Source of the DNA: Ornithinibacillus gellani
GTDB taxonomy: Bacteria > Bacillota > Bacilli > Bacillales > Amphibacillaceae
Assembly (NCBI RefSeq): GCF_003730295.1
Contig: NZ_QTSZ01000005.1
Span: 1 to 64,000, forward strand
DNA length: 64,000 nucleotides
Direction of reading: 5' to 3'
In this document: positions 35,015 through 44,011 of the stretch, piece by piece
How positions within the stretch are numbered: position 1 is the stretch's first letter
Layout of the letters: each line of letters starts with the position of its first letter
Program-made: the position numbers and the translations under genes
The notes under the pieces: model-generated
Told to the model about the DNA's origin: nothing
The model's input: only the letters and a program-made list of their open reading frames with translations
The model's database searches: none

Positions 35015-35706
35015 CCGTCTACGTCCTTTATCGTATATCCTACACCTCTTACAGTTTGAATGTATGGTTGCGTAAATCCGTTATCAATTTTTTGACGCAG
35101 ATAGCGGATATATACGTCCACCACATTTGTCTCCCCAAAATAGTCAAAGCCCCAGACCTGTTCAATCAGTTGTTCACGTGTAAGTACGATGTTTTTATTT
35201 TTAAGTAAATAAACGAGCAAATCAAATTCTCGTGGTGTCAGCTCGATATCTATTCCTTCCCGAATGACATCACGACTATTAATGTCAACTGACAAATCAC
35301 CAACAACAAGTTTATCAGTTTGTACTGTGGAAGCTGCCGGTTTCTTTCGGAGATGTACCCGAATTCTTGCCAGAAGCTCTTCAATTTGAAATGGTTTCGT
35401 AATGTAATCATTTGCCCCTTGATCCAAACCACTCACCTTATCATATACCTGATCTCGCGCAGTGAGTAAAATGATGGGAGTATCTTCATCATTTCGTCTC
35501 ACTCTTCTCAACACCTCCAGTCCACTTAATTCAGGAAGCATGATGTCGAGCAAAACCAAGTCCCAGTTTTTTTCTTCCATCAGTCGAAGCGCATCCTTGC
35601 CATTATCAGCAATCTCTGTTTGATAATTTTCATATTCCAATTCCAATTGTAGTACCCTGCTTAATTTCTGTTCATCTTCTACAATTAGTATGACCGGTTC
35701 TGTCAT
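35011..35706 (-). CDS. OmpR-family response regulator, YkoG-like
   Basis: A 231-residue regulator. The receiver domain has acidic residues in IVEDEQ, phospho-acceptor Asp in LVLLDIMLPE (about residue 53), Thr in LLTARD and Lys in YITKPF. The C-terminal winged helix (about 130-228) includes LTPREFDLLVYLLKNKN and VRGVGYTI. It precedes and overlaps its kinase gene. Confidence 0.9.
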   Translation of the reverse strand: MTEPVILIVEDEQKLSRVLQLELEYENYQTEIADNGKDALRLMEEKNWDLVLLDIMLPELSGLEVLRRVRRNDEDTPIILLTARDQVYDKVSGLDQGANDYITKPFQIEELLARIRVHLRKKPAASTVQTDKLVVGDLSVDINSRDVIREGIDIELTPREFDLLVYLLKNKNIVLTREQLIEQVWGFDYFGETNVVDVYIRYLRQKIDNGFTQPYIQTVRGVGYTIKDVDG

Positions 35707-35903
35707 TACTTTTCACCTGCTTTTAAAATTTTCCAATATGCCAATGCTGTTTTAACATTACTTTTCTAAAGTGTAACAAATTTTTCCGCTTTCGTGATAT
35801 ATTTACACTCCATCATTTGAGGTTATTTTCCTTGCACCATTTATTTTCTAAGGGGTATAGTAAAGTAATAGTTTGAAGCAAACTAGGATTGGAGTTGATT
35901 CGT

Positions 35904-36548
35904 ATGCTGGCACTTGACCATATCGTCGTTTGTGGACTAGAGGTTGAACAAACGAGTGAAAAATATGGGCGACAGCTCCCCATTAAAGCAATTAAAGGTG
36001 GCGAGCATGAAAACTGGGGTACCAATAATTATTTAGCTTACTTCTCAAATGATAGCTACTTGGAGTGGCTTGCTGTTACAGATGAGGAAAAAGCAAAGCA
36101 TGCAACAAACCCATTGATTAAGCATCTTGTCCATCAGCTAGAGCAAAAAAAGGCAGGCCCATTCCAATTTGCATTACGAACAACAGATATGGATCAGTAT
36201 GTTCAGCATTTCATGGAAGAAGGAATTCCATTTAGTGGTCCATTTTCTGGAGAAAGAGAAAAGCCCGATGGAACCTTACTCAAATGGCGGATGCTATTTC
36301 CACAATACGATTACGAGCAAGAGACGCTACCTTTTCTAATTGAATGGGATGAGAACCACAAGGAAATGGATATGAGCATTTTAAATCCACAGGCAATAAC
36401 TTCTATTGAATATAACGGAATCGACATAGATCAATTCAGTCATATTTATCAGATTCGCCAAAGAAAGCTATTAAAAAACCAGCTTTCTCTGCAAAATGCA
36501 AAAATTACCTTCCACGATTCTGATGAATTTACCTTTAAACTTGAATAG
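35904..36548 (+). CDS. VOC/glyoxalase-like domain protein
   Basis: A 214-residue cytosolic protein of the Glyoxalase_3-type VOC superfamily. The N-terminal LALDHIVVCG and the metal-side residues in YLEWLAV support the fold. Substrate unknown. The ATG at 35904 has TGGAG nine bases upstream; the frame upstream starts at a TTG on the ribosome-binding site. Monocistronic with its own terminator. Confidence 0.78.
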   Translation: MLALDHIVVCGLEVEQTSEKYGRQLPIKAIKGGEHENWGTNNYLAYFSNDSYLEWLAVTDEEKAKHATNPLIKHLVHQLEQKKAGPFQFALRTTDMDQYVQHFMEEGIPFSGPFSGEREKPDGTLLKWRMLFPQYDYEQETLPFLIEWDENHKEMDMSILNPQAITSIEYNGIDIDQFSHIYQIRQRKLLKNQLSLQNAKITFHDSDEFTFKLE

Positions 36549-36552
36549 TGAA

Positions 36553-36585
36553 GAACCTCCAGCAGCTGCTGGGGGCTTTTTTTAT
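36553..36585 (+). terminator. Terminator after the VOC gene
   Basis: CCTCCAGCA-GC-TGCTGGGGG followed by CTTTTTTT. Confidence 0.85.
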
Positions 36586-36666
36586 TACATCAAAGTATCC
36601 ATTCTCCGTTGTTTCGCTCTTAGTTAACCGGCCTATAACTCAGGCCAAATAGAGGCAAATGTCCGA

Positions 36667-36713
36667 TTGACAATCCAACCACCTATACTATAATCAAATA
36701 TACATTTGAATGT
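36667..36713 (+). promoter_or_regulatory. Promoter with ArsR/SmtB-type dyad for the metal ATPase
   Basis: TTGACA (36667-36672), a 16-base spacer and TATAAT (36689-36694), then the dyad ACATTTGAATGT (36702-36713) covering the expected start site. Such AT-rich dyads are typical operators of ArsR/SmtB metal sensors. No such regulator is encoded in the window, so it would act from elsewhere. Confidence 0.6.
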
Positions 36714-36732
36714 TTCGTTAGAGGTGTTCGTG

Positions 36733-36840
36733 ATGCGTTTAGATATAAATGAAGTGAACCTTGCCTACAAAGATAAAATCACCTTTTTACGTCCGCTTCA
36801 TCGAACAGGCATTGTGATTGCCAGTGGGAAGGAAAGTTGA
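36733..36840 (+). CDS. Small ORF in the leader of the metal ATPase, possibly broken
   Basis: A 35-codon frame beginning MRLDINEVNL, with GAGGTG six bases upstream of the ATG. It is not recognised. A second frame continuing to 36902 reads KLIRDTLMDSRGIPGFNK, so a longer small protein interrupted by a frameshift is possible. It lies between the metal-type promoter and the ATPase start and ends close to the ATPase ribosome-binding site. Confidence 0.4.
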   Translation: MRLDINEVNLAYKDKITFLRPLHRTGIVIASGKES

Positions 36841-36917
36841 TCCGTGATACGCTAATGGATTCACGTGGCATACCTGGATTCAACAAGCATTTACACATAT
36901 GAAGGAGTGTACTGTTC

Positions 36918-39029
36918 ATGTCAAGTAAGGAACAGGTGTTTCGTGTACAGGGCATGAGCTGTGCCAACTGTGCAAAGACATTCGAAAATAATATTAAGCG
37001 TTTGAAAGCAGTGGAACAAGCAAAGGTAAATTTCGCTGCTTCCAAGGTTTCCGTGTTGGGTGAAGCTACTGTAAAAGACATTGAAAAAGCAGGTGCTTTT
37101 GAAAATATCAAAGTCATCCACGAAGATGGGTTTGATGTCGATCAGCAAGAACCATTTTTATTGCGACATTTCCGACTTGTTTTTGCATCCATGCTCATTA
37201 CAGCTGCTTTTATATTTATCCATTGGACTGGAATAAGTAAAATTGCAACCACCCTATTACTTGCTGCTGCTATTTTAATTGGTGGAATCAATTTATTTCG
37301 AGCAGGAATCGTTAATCTGACCAGGCTAAGATTTGATATGAAAACATTGATGACCATCGCCGTTATTGGTGCAGCGATCATCGGAGAATGGCAAGAGGCA
37401 GCAATTGTCGTTATTTTATTTGCTATCAGTGAGGCGCTGGAAGCATATTCCATGGATAAAGCACGTCAATCCATTCAAGCATTGATGGGAATCGCACCAA
37501 AACAGGCGCTCATTAAACGTCACGGAACAGAACAATTAATGGATATTGCTGATATTCAAATTGGTGATATCATGCTCGTTAAACCTGGGGAAAAATTGGC
37601 CATGGATGGCGTTGTGATGCATGGTGTCTCCGCAATTAACCAAGCACCTATAACAGGGGAATCCATACCAGTGGAAAAGAACCCAGATGATACGGTGTTT
37701 GCGGGTACCATGAATCAGGATGGATTTTTGGAAATAAAGGTTACCAAGCTAGCGAAGGATACAACGATAGCAAAAATCATTCACCTTGTGGAAGAGGCAC
37801 AAGCGGAACGGGCGCCATCCCAAGCATTTGTTGATCGTTTTGCAGCATATTATACACCAATTATCATGGTTATCGCCCTGCTTACAGCAATCATTCCATC
37901 GCTCTTAACTGGAAACTGGAGCACATGGGTATATCAGGGACTGGCCATACTTGTTGTAGGCTGTCCATGTGCGCTTGTCATATCAACGCCGGTGGCCATT
38001 GTCACTGCAATTGGAACTGCTGCACGCAATGGTGTCTTGATTAAGGGCGGAATTTATTTAGAGGAAATCGGACATATTCATTCCATTGCTTTTGACAAGA
38101 CAGGAACCCTTACGATGGGGGAACCACATGTAACGGATACAGTTTATTTTACCGATGATCCGGCTCAAGCTTTTAGCATGCTTGCTGCTTTGGAAAATAA
38201 GTCTCAGCACCCTTTGGCAAAGGCCATTTTAGCCCATGCCGAAACAAATCATATCCCTTATAAGAGGGTTCAAGTAGATCATTTTTCCTCCTTACAGGGG
38301 AAAGGAATCCATGGGATGATGAATGGCGAGATAATTTATGCCGGATCACCAAAGCTATTCGCGGAACTTGGCTTACAGAAGCAGCTGGATGAAATAGCTA
38401 CTTCTATTTCCGCATTTCAGGCCGCCGGAAAAACCATCATGCTCTTAGGTACAGCGACAGAAATCCTTTTAGCTGTTGCGCTGCGGGATGAACCAAGAAA
38501 GGAAAGTAAAGCTGTTATTAGCCGATTGCATCAGCTCGGCATCCAGCATTCCTTTATGCTGACAGGAGACCATCCGGAAACAGCACATGCGCTAACCGAT
38601 GAATTAGCAATTACGGATGTAAAAGCTGGATTAATGCCAGCAGAGAAAATGGATTTCATTAAACAATATGAGCAGAGGAATGGTCCGATTGCCATGGTTG
38701 GGGATGGAATCAATGATACACCCGCATTGGCAGCGGCTACAGTCGGAATTGCAATGGGAACAGCTGGAACAGATAGTGCACTTGAAACTGCAGATGTAGC
38801 ATTGATGGGTGACGACCTGAAAAAACTGCCATTTACTGTCCAACTGAGCCGAAGAGCATTGACGATTATCAAGCAAAACATTGCCTTTGCGATTGGAATG
38901 AAGCTAATTGCATTGTTACTCGTCATTCCTGGATGGCTCACCTTATGGATTGCTATATTTTCCGACATGGGCGCTACACTGCTTGTCACACTCAACGCCC
39001 TCCGCTTACTCAGAAAAAAAGGAATCTAA
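36918..39029 (+). CDS. Zn/Cd/Co/Pb-type P1B ATPase (CadA/ZntA-like)
   Basis: A 703-residue heavy-metal export pump. One N-terminal HMA domain has MSCANC (Cys15 and Cys18). Transmembrane CPCAL motif, phosphorylation DKTGTLT, the SxHP-type loop (SQHPLAKAI) and hinge [11 protein letters not shown] are all present, and the eighth helix region [20 protein letters not shown] has the PIB-2 pattern (Lys in helix 7, Asp in helix 8), favouring Zn/Cd/Pb. Start ATG has AAGGAG ten bases upstream. The promoter carries an ArsR-type dyad. Confidence 0.92.
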   Translation: MSSKEQVFRVQGMSCANCAKTFENNIKRLKAVEQAKVNFAASKVSVLGEATVKDIEKAGAFENIKVIHEDGFDVDQQEPFLLRHFRLVFASMLITAAFIFIHWTGISKIATTLLLAAAILIGGINLFRAGIVNLTRLRFDMKTLMTIAVIGAAIIGEWQEAAIVVILFAISEALEAYSMDKARQSIQALMGIAPKQALIKRHGTEQLMDIADIQIGDIMLVKPGEKLAMDGVVMHGVSAINQAPITGESIPVEKNPDDTVFAGTMNQDGFLEIKVTKLAKDTTIAKIIHLVEEAQAERAPSQAFVDRFAAYYTPIIMVIALLTAIIPSLLTGNWSTWVYQGLAILVVGCPCALVISTPVAIVTAIGTAARNGVLIKGGIYLEEIGHIHSIAFDKTGTLTMGEPHVTDTVYFTDDPAQAFSMLAALENKSQHPLAKAILAHAETNHIPYKRVQVDHFSSLQGKGIHGMMNGEIIYAGSPKLFAELGLQKQLDEIATSISAFQAAGKTIMLLGTATEILLAVALRDEPRKESKAVISRLHQLGIQHSFMLTGDHPETAHALTDELAITDVKAGLMPAEKMDFIKQYEQRNGPIAMVGDGINDTPALAAATVGIAMGTAGTDSALETADVALMGDDLKKLPFTVQLSRRALTIIKQNIAFAIGMKLIALLLVIPGWLTLWIAIFSDMGATLLVTLNALRLLRKKGI

Positions 39030-39070
39030 AAAGAGACTTGCACGCATCATTGCCTGCAAGTCTCTTTTTT
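39028..39070. terminator. Bidirectional terminator between metal ATPase and tRNA-Ser
   Basis: AAAGAGACTTGC pairs with GCAAGTCTCTTT, flanked by A and T runs. Confidence 0.88.
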
Positions 39071-39073
39071 TAG

Positions 39074-39163
39074 CGGAGAAGGTGGGATTCGAACCCACGC
39101 GACGGGAAACCGTCCTAATGCATTTCGAGTGCATCCCCTTCAGCCGGGCTTGGGTACTTCTCC
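39074..39163 (-). tRNA. tRNA-Ser (CGA)
   Basis: Class II tRNA with a long variable arm, acceptor GGAGAAG/CTTCTCC and loop CTCGAAA with anticodon CGA. CCA is not encoded. Confidence 0.92.
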
Positions 39164-39182
39164 AAATATACTCCCCATTGGG

Positions 39183-39213
39183 AAAAGCATCCCACGCAAG
39201 GATGCTCTTTTTT
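39183..39213. terminator. Hairpin terminator between the two tRNA genes
   Basis: AAAAGCATCC-CACGCAA-GGATGCTCTTTTTT. The T-tract is strongest for the plus strand although both flanking tRNAs are on the minus strand. Confidence 0.6.
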
Positions 39214-39221
39214 CATCTAAA

Positions 39222-39294
39222 TGCTGGTGAGAGGATTTGAACCCCCGACCCCTTCATTACGAGTGAAGTGCACTACCACCTGTGCTACACCAGC
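39222..39294 (-). tRNA. tRNA-Thr (CGT)
   Basis: Acceptor GCTGGTG/CACCAGC, loop CTCGTAA with anticodon CGT. CCA is not encoded. Both tRNAs here read G-ending codons, complementing isoacceptors encoded elsewhere. Confidence 0.9.
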
Positions 39295-39429
39295 TTATTT
39301 ACATATAAAATCATACTCCTGTACATTGTAAATCTCAAGTATTTTTTGCTGCCAAATTTAAACTTTTTGTAACAATGATGTGTATCTTTTGATATACACA
39401 GAAGCGATATTTCAATGTCATCCACCACT

Positions 39430-40680
39430 TTAATTTATGACGTTGGACATATCAGCTGCTGGATTTGTATCCTTGACCATCCCCAAAAAGACAAGCAAAC
39501 CAAGAATTACACAACAAAAAATTGTAATGGCCATTGGAATAGCGGTATAATCGCCACCTAAACCAACCAATGGAGATACAAGTGCCCCACCGCCAAATGG
39601 AAGTATCCCGAGAAATGCGGATGCACTTCCTGCATGTTTACCTTGGCGCTCCATCCCCATCGAAAAGGAAGTAGTACTAACCATCCCCACACTGGAAACA
39701 ACAAGAAATAATGCTATGAGTAGAAGCCATAATGGCAGTTCGAGCATAACAACGGTCAGAAATAATGTCCCGCCAGTTACCGCGATTAAAATACCGGTCA
39801 ATAATAATTGTTTTTCCTGCATTCGAAAAGCAAGCCTGCCTGTCAGCTGGGCAGCAATAATAATGCCAACCCCATTGATGGCAAAGATAATAGAAAAGGT
39901 CTGGGCTGACACACCATACACATTTTGTAACACAAATGGCGATCCTGATATATAAGCAAACATCCCCATGGAAATAAGCGCCTGACTTAAGGCAATCCCC
40001 ATAAATACACGGTCCTTCAATAAATCAGCAAAGGTCTTGACCGTTGCCAGCAGGTCGCCTTGCTGCCGTTTTTCAACTGGCAATGTTTCCGGTAATGTGA
40101 ATTGAACTGCCAAAAACATAGCCACACCAATGATACCTAAAATAATAAATATCGCTGGCCAAGCAATCCATTTTAAAATAATCCCACCAAAAATCGGTGC
40201 CAAAATAGGTGCCGCACCGTTCACAAGCGCGAGCAAAGCGATAAACTTCGTTAATTCCTTCCCCTCATACATGTCCTTTGCCGAGGCCCTAGCGATGACA
40301 ATGCCCGCTGCTCCAGCAAATCCTTGAATAAATCGCATCGCAATGAAAAGCCAAATGGTTGGGCTAAATGCACATAACACAGAAGCGACAGCGTAGACAA
40401 CCAATGTCGTTAAAAGCGGCCGCCTTCTGCCTTGGATATCACTGAGCGGCCCAAATAAAAGCTGTCCCACTGCTAACCCAAGTAAGCACGCAGTTATACT
40501 TAACTGTGCAAGTGATGCTGAAGTATGTAATTCAATGGTTACGACAGGCAATGCCGGTAAATACATATCCATTGACAATGGCCCAAATGCCGTTAAAGAT
40601 CCTAATATCAAGACAAGCCACAGCCTGCGAAATGACTCGGGATTCACTTGATCAAATGACTGTTGTTCTGGTTGACTCAT
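39430..40680 (-). CDS. Bcr/CflA-family MFS drug exporter
   Basis: A 416-residue, 12-helix major facilitator. The family start GSLTAFGPLSMDMYLPALP (about 32-50) and the motif A loop GPLSDIQGRRRPLL (about 77-90) are clear. Bcr/CflA proteins export bicyclomycin, chloramphenicol or cysteine; the substrate is not predictable. A TR51 array lies directly upstream of its promoter region. Confidence 0.88.
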   Translation of the reverse strand: MSQPEQQSFDQVNPESFRRLWLVLILGSLTAFGPLSMDMYLPALPVVTIELHTSASLAQLSITACLLGLAVGQLLFGPLSDIQGRRRPLLTTLVVYAVASVLCAFSPTIWLFIAMRFIQGFAGAAGIVIARASAKDMYEGKELTKFIALLALVNGAAPILAPIFGGIILKWIAWPAIFIILGIIGVAMFLAVQFTLPETLPVEKRQQGDLLATVKTFADLLKDRVFMGIALSQALISMGMFAYISGSPFVLQNVYGVSAQTFSIIFAINGVGIIIAAQLTGRLAFRMQEKQLLLTGILIAVTGGTLFLTVVMLELPLWLLLIALFLVVSSVGMVSTTSFSMGMERQGKHAGSASAFLGILPFGGGALVSPLVGLGGDYTAIPMAITIFCCVILGLLVFLGMVKDTNPAADMSNVIN

Positions 40681-40744
40681 ATATTGACTTTCCTCTCTAT
40701 TTCACACAAATAAATGATGACAAGATTTCGTATTGCGTTTCATT

Positions 40745-41410
40745 TTCCGATGCTCATGCCAAATTTTTTGACGGTTTGGGCGCTATCGTTTAGTTTTCAG
40801 GCTCGTGCATCGGATTTTTTGACGATTCAAGCACTTTCGTTTAGTTTTCAGGATCGCGCAACGGATTTTTTGACGGTTCGAGCGCTTCCGTTTAGTTTTC
40901 AGGCTCGAGCAACGGATTTTTTGACGGTTCGAGCGCTTTCGTTTAGTTTTCAGGCTCGAGCAACGGATTTTTTGACGGTTCAAGCACTTTCGTTTAATTT
41001 TCAGGCTCGCGCAACGGATTTTTTGACGGTTCGAGCATTTCCGTTTAGTTTTCAGGCTCGTGCATCGGATTTTTGACGGTTCGAGTGCTTTCGTTTAGTT
41101 TTCAGGCTCGCGCAACGGATTTTTTGACGATTCAAGCACTTTCGTTTAGTTTTCAGACGCTCACACCGGATTTTTTGACGATTCAAGCACTTTCGTTTAG
41201 TTTTCAGACGCTCACACCAGATTTTTTGACGGTTCGAGCGCTTCCGTTTAGTTTTCAGACTTTCATGCCAAATTTTTTGACGGTTCGAGTGCTTTCGTTT
41301 AGTTTTCAGGCTCGCGCATCAGATTTTTTGACGATTCAAGCACTTCCGTTTAGTTTTCAGACGCTCACACCGGATTTTTTGACGGTTCAGCCAATTTTGT
41401 TTCATTTCCG
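40745..41410. repeat. 51-bp tandem repeat, thirteen units (family TR51, locus 2)
   Basis: GTTTAGTTTTC anchors recur at 40788, 40839, 40890, 40941, 40992, 41043, 41093, 41144, 41195, 41246, 41297 and 41348, with a diverged thirteenth at 41399. Spacing is 51 bp except one of 50. Each unit also carries GATTTTTTGACG. The single-base loss at 41043-41093 is in the T run. The array separates bcr from the thioredoxin gene. Confidence 0.93.
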
Positions 41411-41550
41411 GTTCTTCGCAAAAAAGTTTTATAGAACGATGAAGTCACAGGCTGGTCTTCACCTAAATAAAAACGTACGGAAGCCTTGGCGAACCACCGT
41501 CTTGCGTGGCTCGCGCGGCTTCCGCACGAAATTCGTTCAGCGCTATATTT

Positions 41551-41871
41551 TTAGCCGAGCTGCTGATGTAGAAAGTCGATAACCGATTCTGGTGTTTTCG
41601 TATAGGCACTGTGCTGGTGTGCCTTCTTTTCACCATTTTGGAAAATTAAAATACTTGGAATTCCCATCACTTCATAGGTGGCTGCAATGCCTTCGATTTC
41701 ATCTGTATTCACTTCATACCAGCTGTAGTTATTAAATTCCTTCATTACGTCATCAATGAACATGTCCATTCTTTTACAGTCCGGGCACCAATTGGCGTAA
41801 AATTTAATAATCACTGGCTTGTCACTTTGTATGATGTCTTTAAATTGTGCTTCTGTTTGAATTGCTTCCAT
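41551..41871 (-). CDS. Thioredoxin-family protein
   Basis: A 106-residue thioredoxin with active site WCPDC (Cys29 and Cys32) and cis-proline GIPSIL. The CPDC motif differs from classical CGPC and resembles YusE/YtpP-type proteins. The ATG at 41871 has AGGAGG nine bases upstream; an ATG three codons earlier directly abuts that site. Confidence 0.87.
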   Translation of the reverse strand: MEAIQTEAQFKDIIQSDKPVIIKFYANWCPDCKRMDMFIDDVMKEFNNYSWYEVNTDEIEGIAATYEVMGIPSILIFQNGEKKAHQHSAYTKTPESVIDFLHQQLG

Positions 41872-41930
41872 TCTAATCATCCTCCTACTCCTATTCTATC
41901 ACGTTCTCCCCATATTTAAGCGGGATATGC

Positions 41931-42746
41931 CTATTCCTTGTACTCCACTCTACTGAGAATAAACGCGACGAGTAGTCCCAATGCAAAGGTACCGATACTT
42001 AGCAGCATCATCCCGGTTGTTGCCGGCCAGCCTGGGAATACAACAGCGATTGAGCCGATAACAAAGCCGATAATAATTGCAAATGTGGCTGTGTAAAAAG
42101 ATTTCAAAAAGTAATCAATGATTTTTGTCATGGTTACTAAACCAATCACAATGCCAGCCCCGGTTACTGCCATAATATCTAATTGCAGATTACTAATGGC
42201 ACTAATGACAGTTGAATAAACACCAATTACAAGCAGCATAAAGGAACCGCTAATACCTGGAAGAATCATAGCGGCACTGCCAGCAATTCCTGAAAAGAAC
42301 AACAAAATATACGTGGAGGTTGTGACGTTTGTAATAATGTCTCCTTCTGTTGGATTTAAAAAAGCGAGTGACCCAACGGCGATTACCCCAATCAATAACA
42401 ATAGATAATGATTCGTCTTAAAGGAACGTTTGGCATCTGCTTGTTCAAATAAATACGGTAAAATGCCAATAATGAGCCCTAAGAAGAAAAATTTAGTTGG
42501 ACCAGGATAATGAATAAACAACCATTCTATTACCCTGCTCATAAGTAGAACAGCGGTCGCTACACCAACTCCCAGCGGAATTAGAAAGCTAAGTTGCTTT
42601 TTCCAGTCTTTACTTAATAAACCGCTTATTGCGGCGATTAACCGATCGTAAATTCCTAACAGAACAGCAATGGTCCCCCCACTAACTCCAGGGATGACAT
42701 CACTTGCCCCCATTAAAAAACCTCTATAAACATTTTTCCATTCCAT
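41931..42746 (-). CDS. DUF368-family (PopT-type) undecaprenyl-phosphate translocase
   Basis: A 271-residue membrane protein with about eight to ten hydrophobic segments. The DUF368 signature GASDVIPGVSGGTIAVLLG is at residues 13-31, and an internal repeat PGISGSFMLLVIG follows. A DUF368 member, PopT, has been described as flipping C55-phosphate back to the cytosolic leaflet for cell-wall synthesis; the role here is inferred from family. The ATG at 42746 follows AAAGGAG. Confidence 0.82.
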   Translation of the reverse strand: MEWKNVYRGFLMGASDVIPGVSGGTIAVLLGIYDRLIAAISGLLSKDWKKQLSFLIPLGVGVATAVLLMSRVIEWLFIHYPGPTKFFFLGLIIGILPYLFEQADAKRSFKTNHYLLLLIGVIAVGSLAFLNPTEGDIITNVTTSTYILLFFSGIAGSAAMILPGISGSFMLLVIGVYSTVISAISNLQLDIMAVTGAGIVIGLVTMTKIIDYFLKSFYTATFAIIIGFVIGSIAVVFPGWPATTGMMLLSIGTFALGLLVAFILSRVEYKE

Positions 42747-42821
42747 GCGTGATAGACTCCTTTGGTTACACATGCGTTAACAGTTTATTTTATCACATAA
42801 AAATATCATACCAAAAAATGC

Positions 42822-42850
42822 TTGCAATGAGTATCTATATTTCCTATAAT
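42822..42850 (+). promoter_or_regulatory. Promoter of the padR operon
   Basis: TTGCAA (42822-42827), a 17-base spacer and TATAAT (42845-42850). Confidence 0.75.
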
Positions 42851-42859
42851 GATGTTAAG

Positions 42860-42916
42860 CTACTTTGCAATGCAAGGTAGTATATTTTTAAAACACTATC
42901 TTGTATAGCAAGGCAG
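42860..42916 (+). promoter_or_regulatory. Two PadR-type operators
   Basis: CTACTTTGCAATGCAAGGTAG (42860-42880) and CTATCTTGTATAGCAAGGCAG (42896-42916) are dyads of the same design with arms CTAYYTTG/CAAGGYAG. The first lies at the start of transcription and the second covers the ribosome-binding region of padR. They suggest autorepression. Confidence 0.65.
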
Positions 42917-42928
42917 GTGTATTTATCT

Positions 42929-43264
42929 ATGTCCATTCGAAGTCAGTTGTTAAAAGGGATTTTAGAAGGTTGTATACTTTCCATCATTCATATGCAACCA
43001 ACCTATGGATATGAGCTCTCTATGAAGCTGCAAAAATTTGGCCTATCCGATGTGAGTGAGGGGTCCATTTATCCGATTCTCATTCGCCTGCAAAAGGAAA
43101 AATTAATTATTGGTGAGATGATTAAATCAGAGGCTGGTCCAAAGCGAAAATACTATCACCTGACGGAGGAAGGAAAAGCCGCGCTTCAGCAGTTTATTGC
43201 CAATTGGGAAGCCATCAAACAACCAGTAGATAAAATCATTGATAAAGGAGGAGAGGAAACATGA
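42929..43264 (+). CDS. PadR-family transcriptional regulator
   Basis: A 111-residue winged-helix regulator. The helix-turn-helix TYGYELSMKL and the wing (SEGSIYPILIRLQKEKLI, then KRKYYHLTEEGK) are characteristic. The ATG at 42929 has AGGTG upstream. It overlaps the next gene by ATGA. PadR genes in Firmicutes often repress an adjacent HAAS/DUF1129 membrane protein. Confidence 0.9.
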   Translation: MSIRSQLLKGILEGCILSIIHMQPTYGYELSMKLQKFGLSDVSEGSIYPILIRLQKEKLIIGEMIKSEAGPKRKYYHLTEEGKAALQQFIANWEAIKQPVDKIIDKGGEET

Positions 43265-43959
43265 GAACGAAGGAAATGATTCAATTAAACAATGAAAAAA
43301 GAAAACGTCTGAATGAAGAAAATCTGAAGCTCTATGAGGATATGCTCGTCTATGTTCGGTTAAATACAAGAAAAGACGAGCAGCAAACAGAGGAAGTATT
43401 GCTTGAAATTTTAGACCATCTGCTGATAGCACAAGCTGAAAATAAACCAGCAGCAATGGTTTTCGGGGATGACCCAAAAGCATTTTGTCAGGAATTATTA
43501 GATGAAATTCCTAGTGAAAGCAAAAAAACAACTGGATTCTTTATTGCCTATATCGTTCTGCAATTTCTAGCTATTATTAGTCTTGTACATGGTTTACTTG
43601 GTTTTGCCTTGCATTACTTTTTCCAGCTCAGCACAGCAGCGTACAAGATCAACATAGGCTATGGAAGTATTCGAATCCTTATCAATCTATTATTACTATA
43701 CATCATTATCCATCTCATTCTGAAGTGGATTAAAAGCAGTACATTCAAGGAAAATAAGCGTAGCAATACCGTCTCATTCCTTTATACATGGATCATTTGT
43801 TCATTATGTATCGGTGCTTGGATTGCCATTCCTCTCATACTACCAATTCCAGATTTTGGCGCAAGCTTTCACATTCCATTGCTTAGCTTTGCCGTCATTG
43901 GTGCCCTGCTTTATCTCGTTTCTATGATTTTAAATAAAAAGCTGCATATTCTTCCATAA
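43261..43959 (+). CDS. HAAS/DUF1129-type membrane protein
   Basis: A 232-residue protein. The N-terminal cytosolic helical part (about 1-85, EEVLLEILDHLLIAQAENK) looks like the HAAS domain paired with PadR regulators, and four hydrophobic helices follow (about 95-120, 140-160, 175-195, 205-225). It overlaps padR and is probably the protein whose level that regulator controls. Molecular role unknown. Confidence 0.72.
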   Translation: MRTKEMIQLNNEKRKRLNEENLKLYEDMLVYVRLNTRKDEQQTEEVLLEILDHLLIAQAENKPAAMVFGDDPKAFCQELLDEIPSESKKTTGFFIAYIVLQFLAIISLVHGLLGFALHYFFQLSTAAYKINIGYGSIRILINLLLLYIIIHLILKWIKSSTFKENKRSNTVSFLYTWIICSLCIGAWIAIPLILPIPDFGASFHIPLLSFAVIGALLYLVSMILNKKLHILP

Positions 43960-43964
43960 TCCAA

Positions 43965-44004
43965 ACGGAGCACCTGCCATTATCCTATTGGCAGATGCTC
44001 CGTC
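43965..44004. terminator. Hairpin between convergent genes
   Basis: CGGAGCACCTGCCA pairs with TGGCAGATGCTCCG. T-tracts are weak on both sides, so termination may be partial. Confidence 0.55.
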
Positions 44005-44011
44005 ATGCTTG

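Noticed and set aside
35851-35860. Sigma-B promoter suggested by GGGTAT upstream of the VOC gene
   Set aside because: No GTTTAA-like element at 12-15 bases upstream.
40745-41410. CRISPR array
   Set aside because: Units are contiguous, the variable part is similar between units rather than unique, and no cas genes are near.
40714-41582. Repetitive 17-residue proteins encoded by the TR51 array
   Set aside because: The period is divisible by three, so frames are open by arithmetic on both strands. A one-base unit loss breaks the frame and no ribosome-binding site precedes it.
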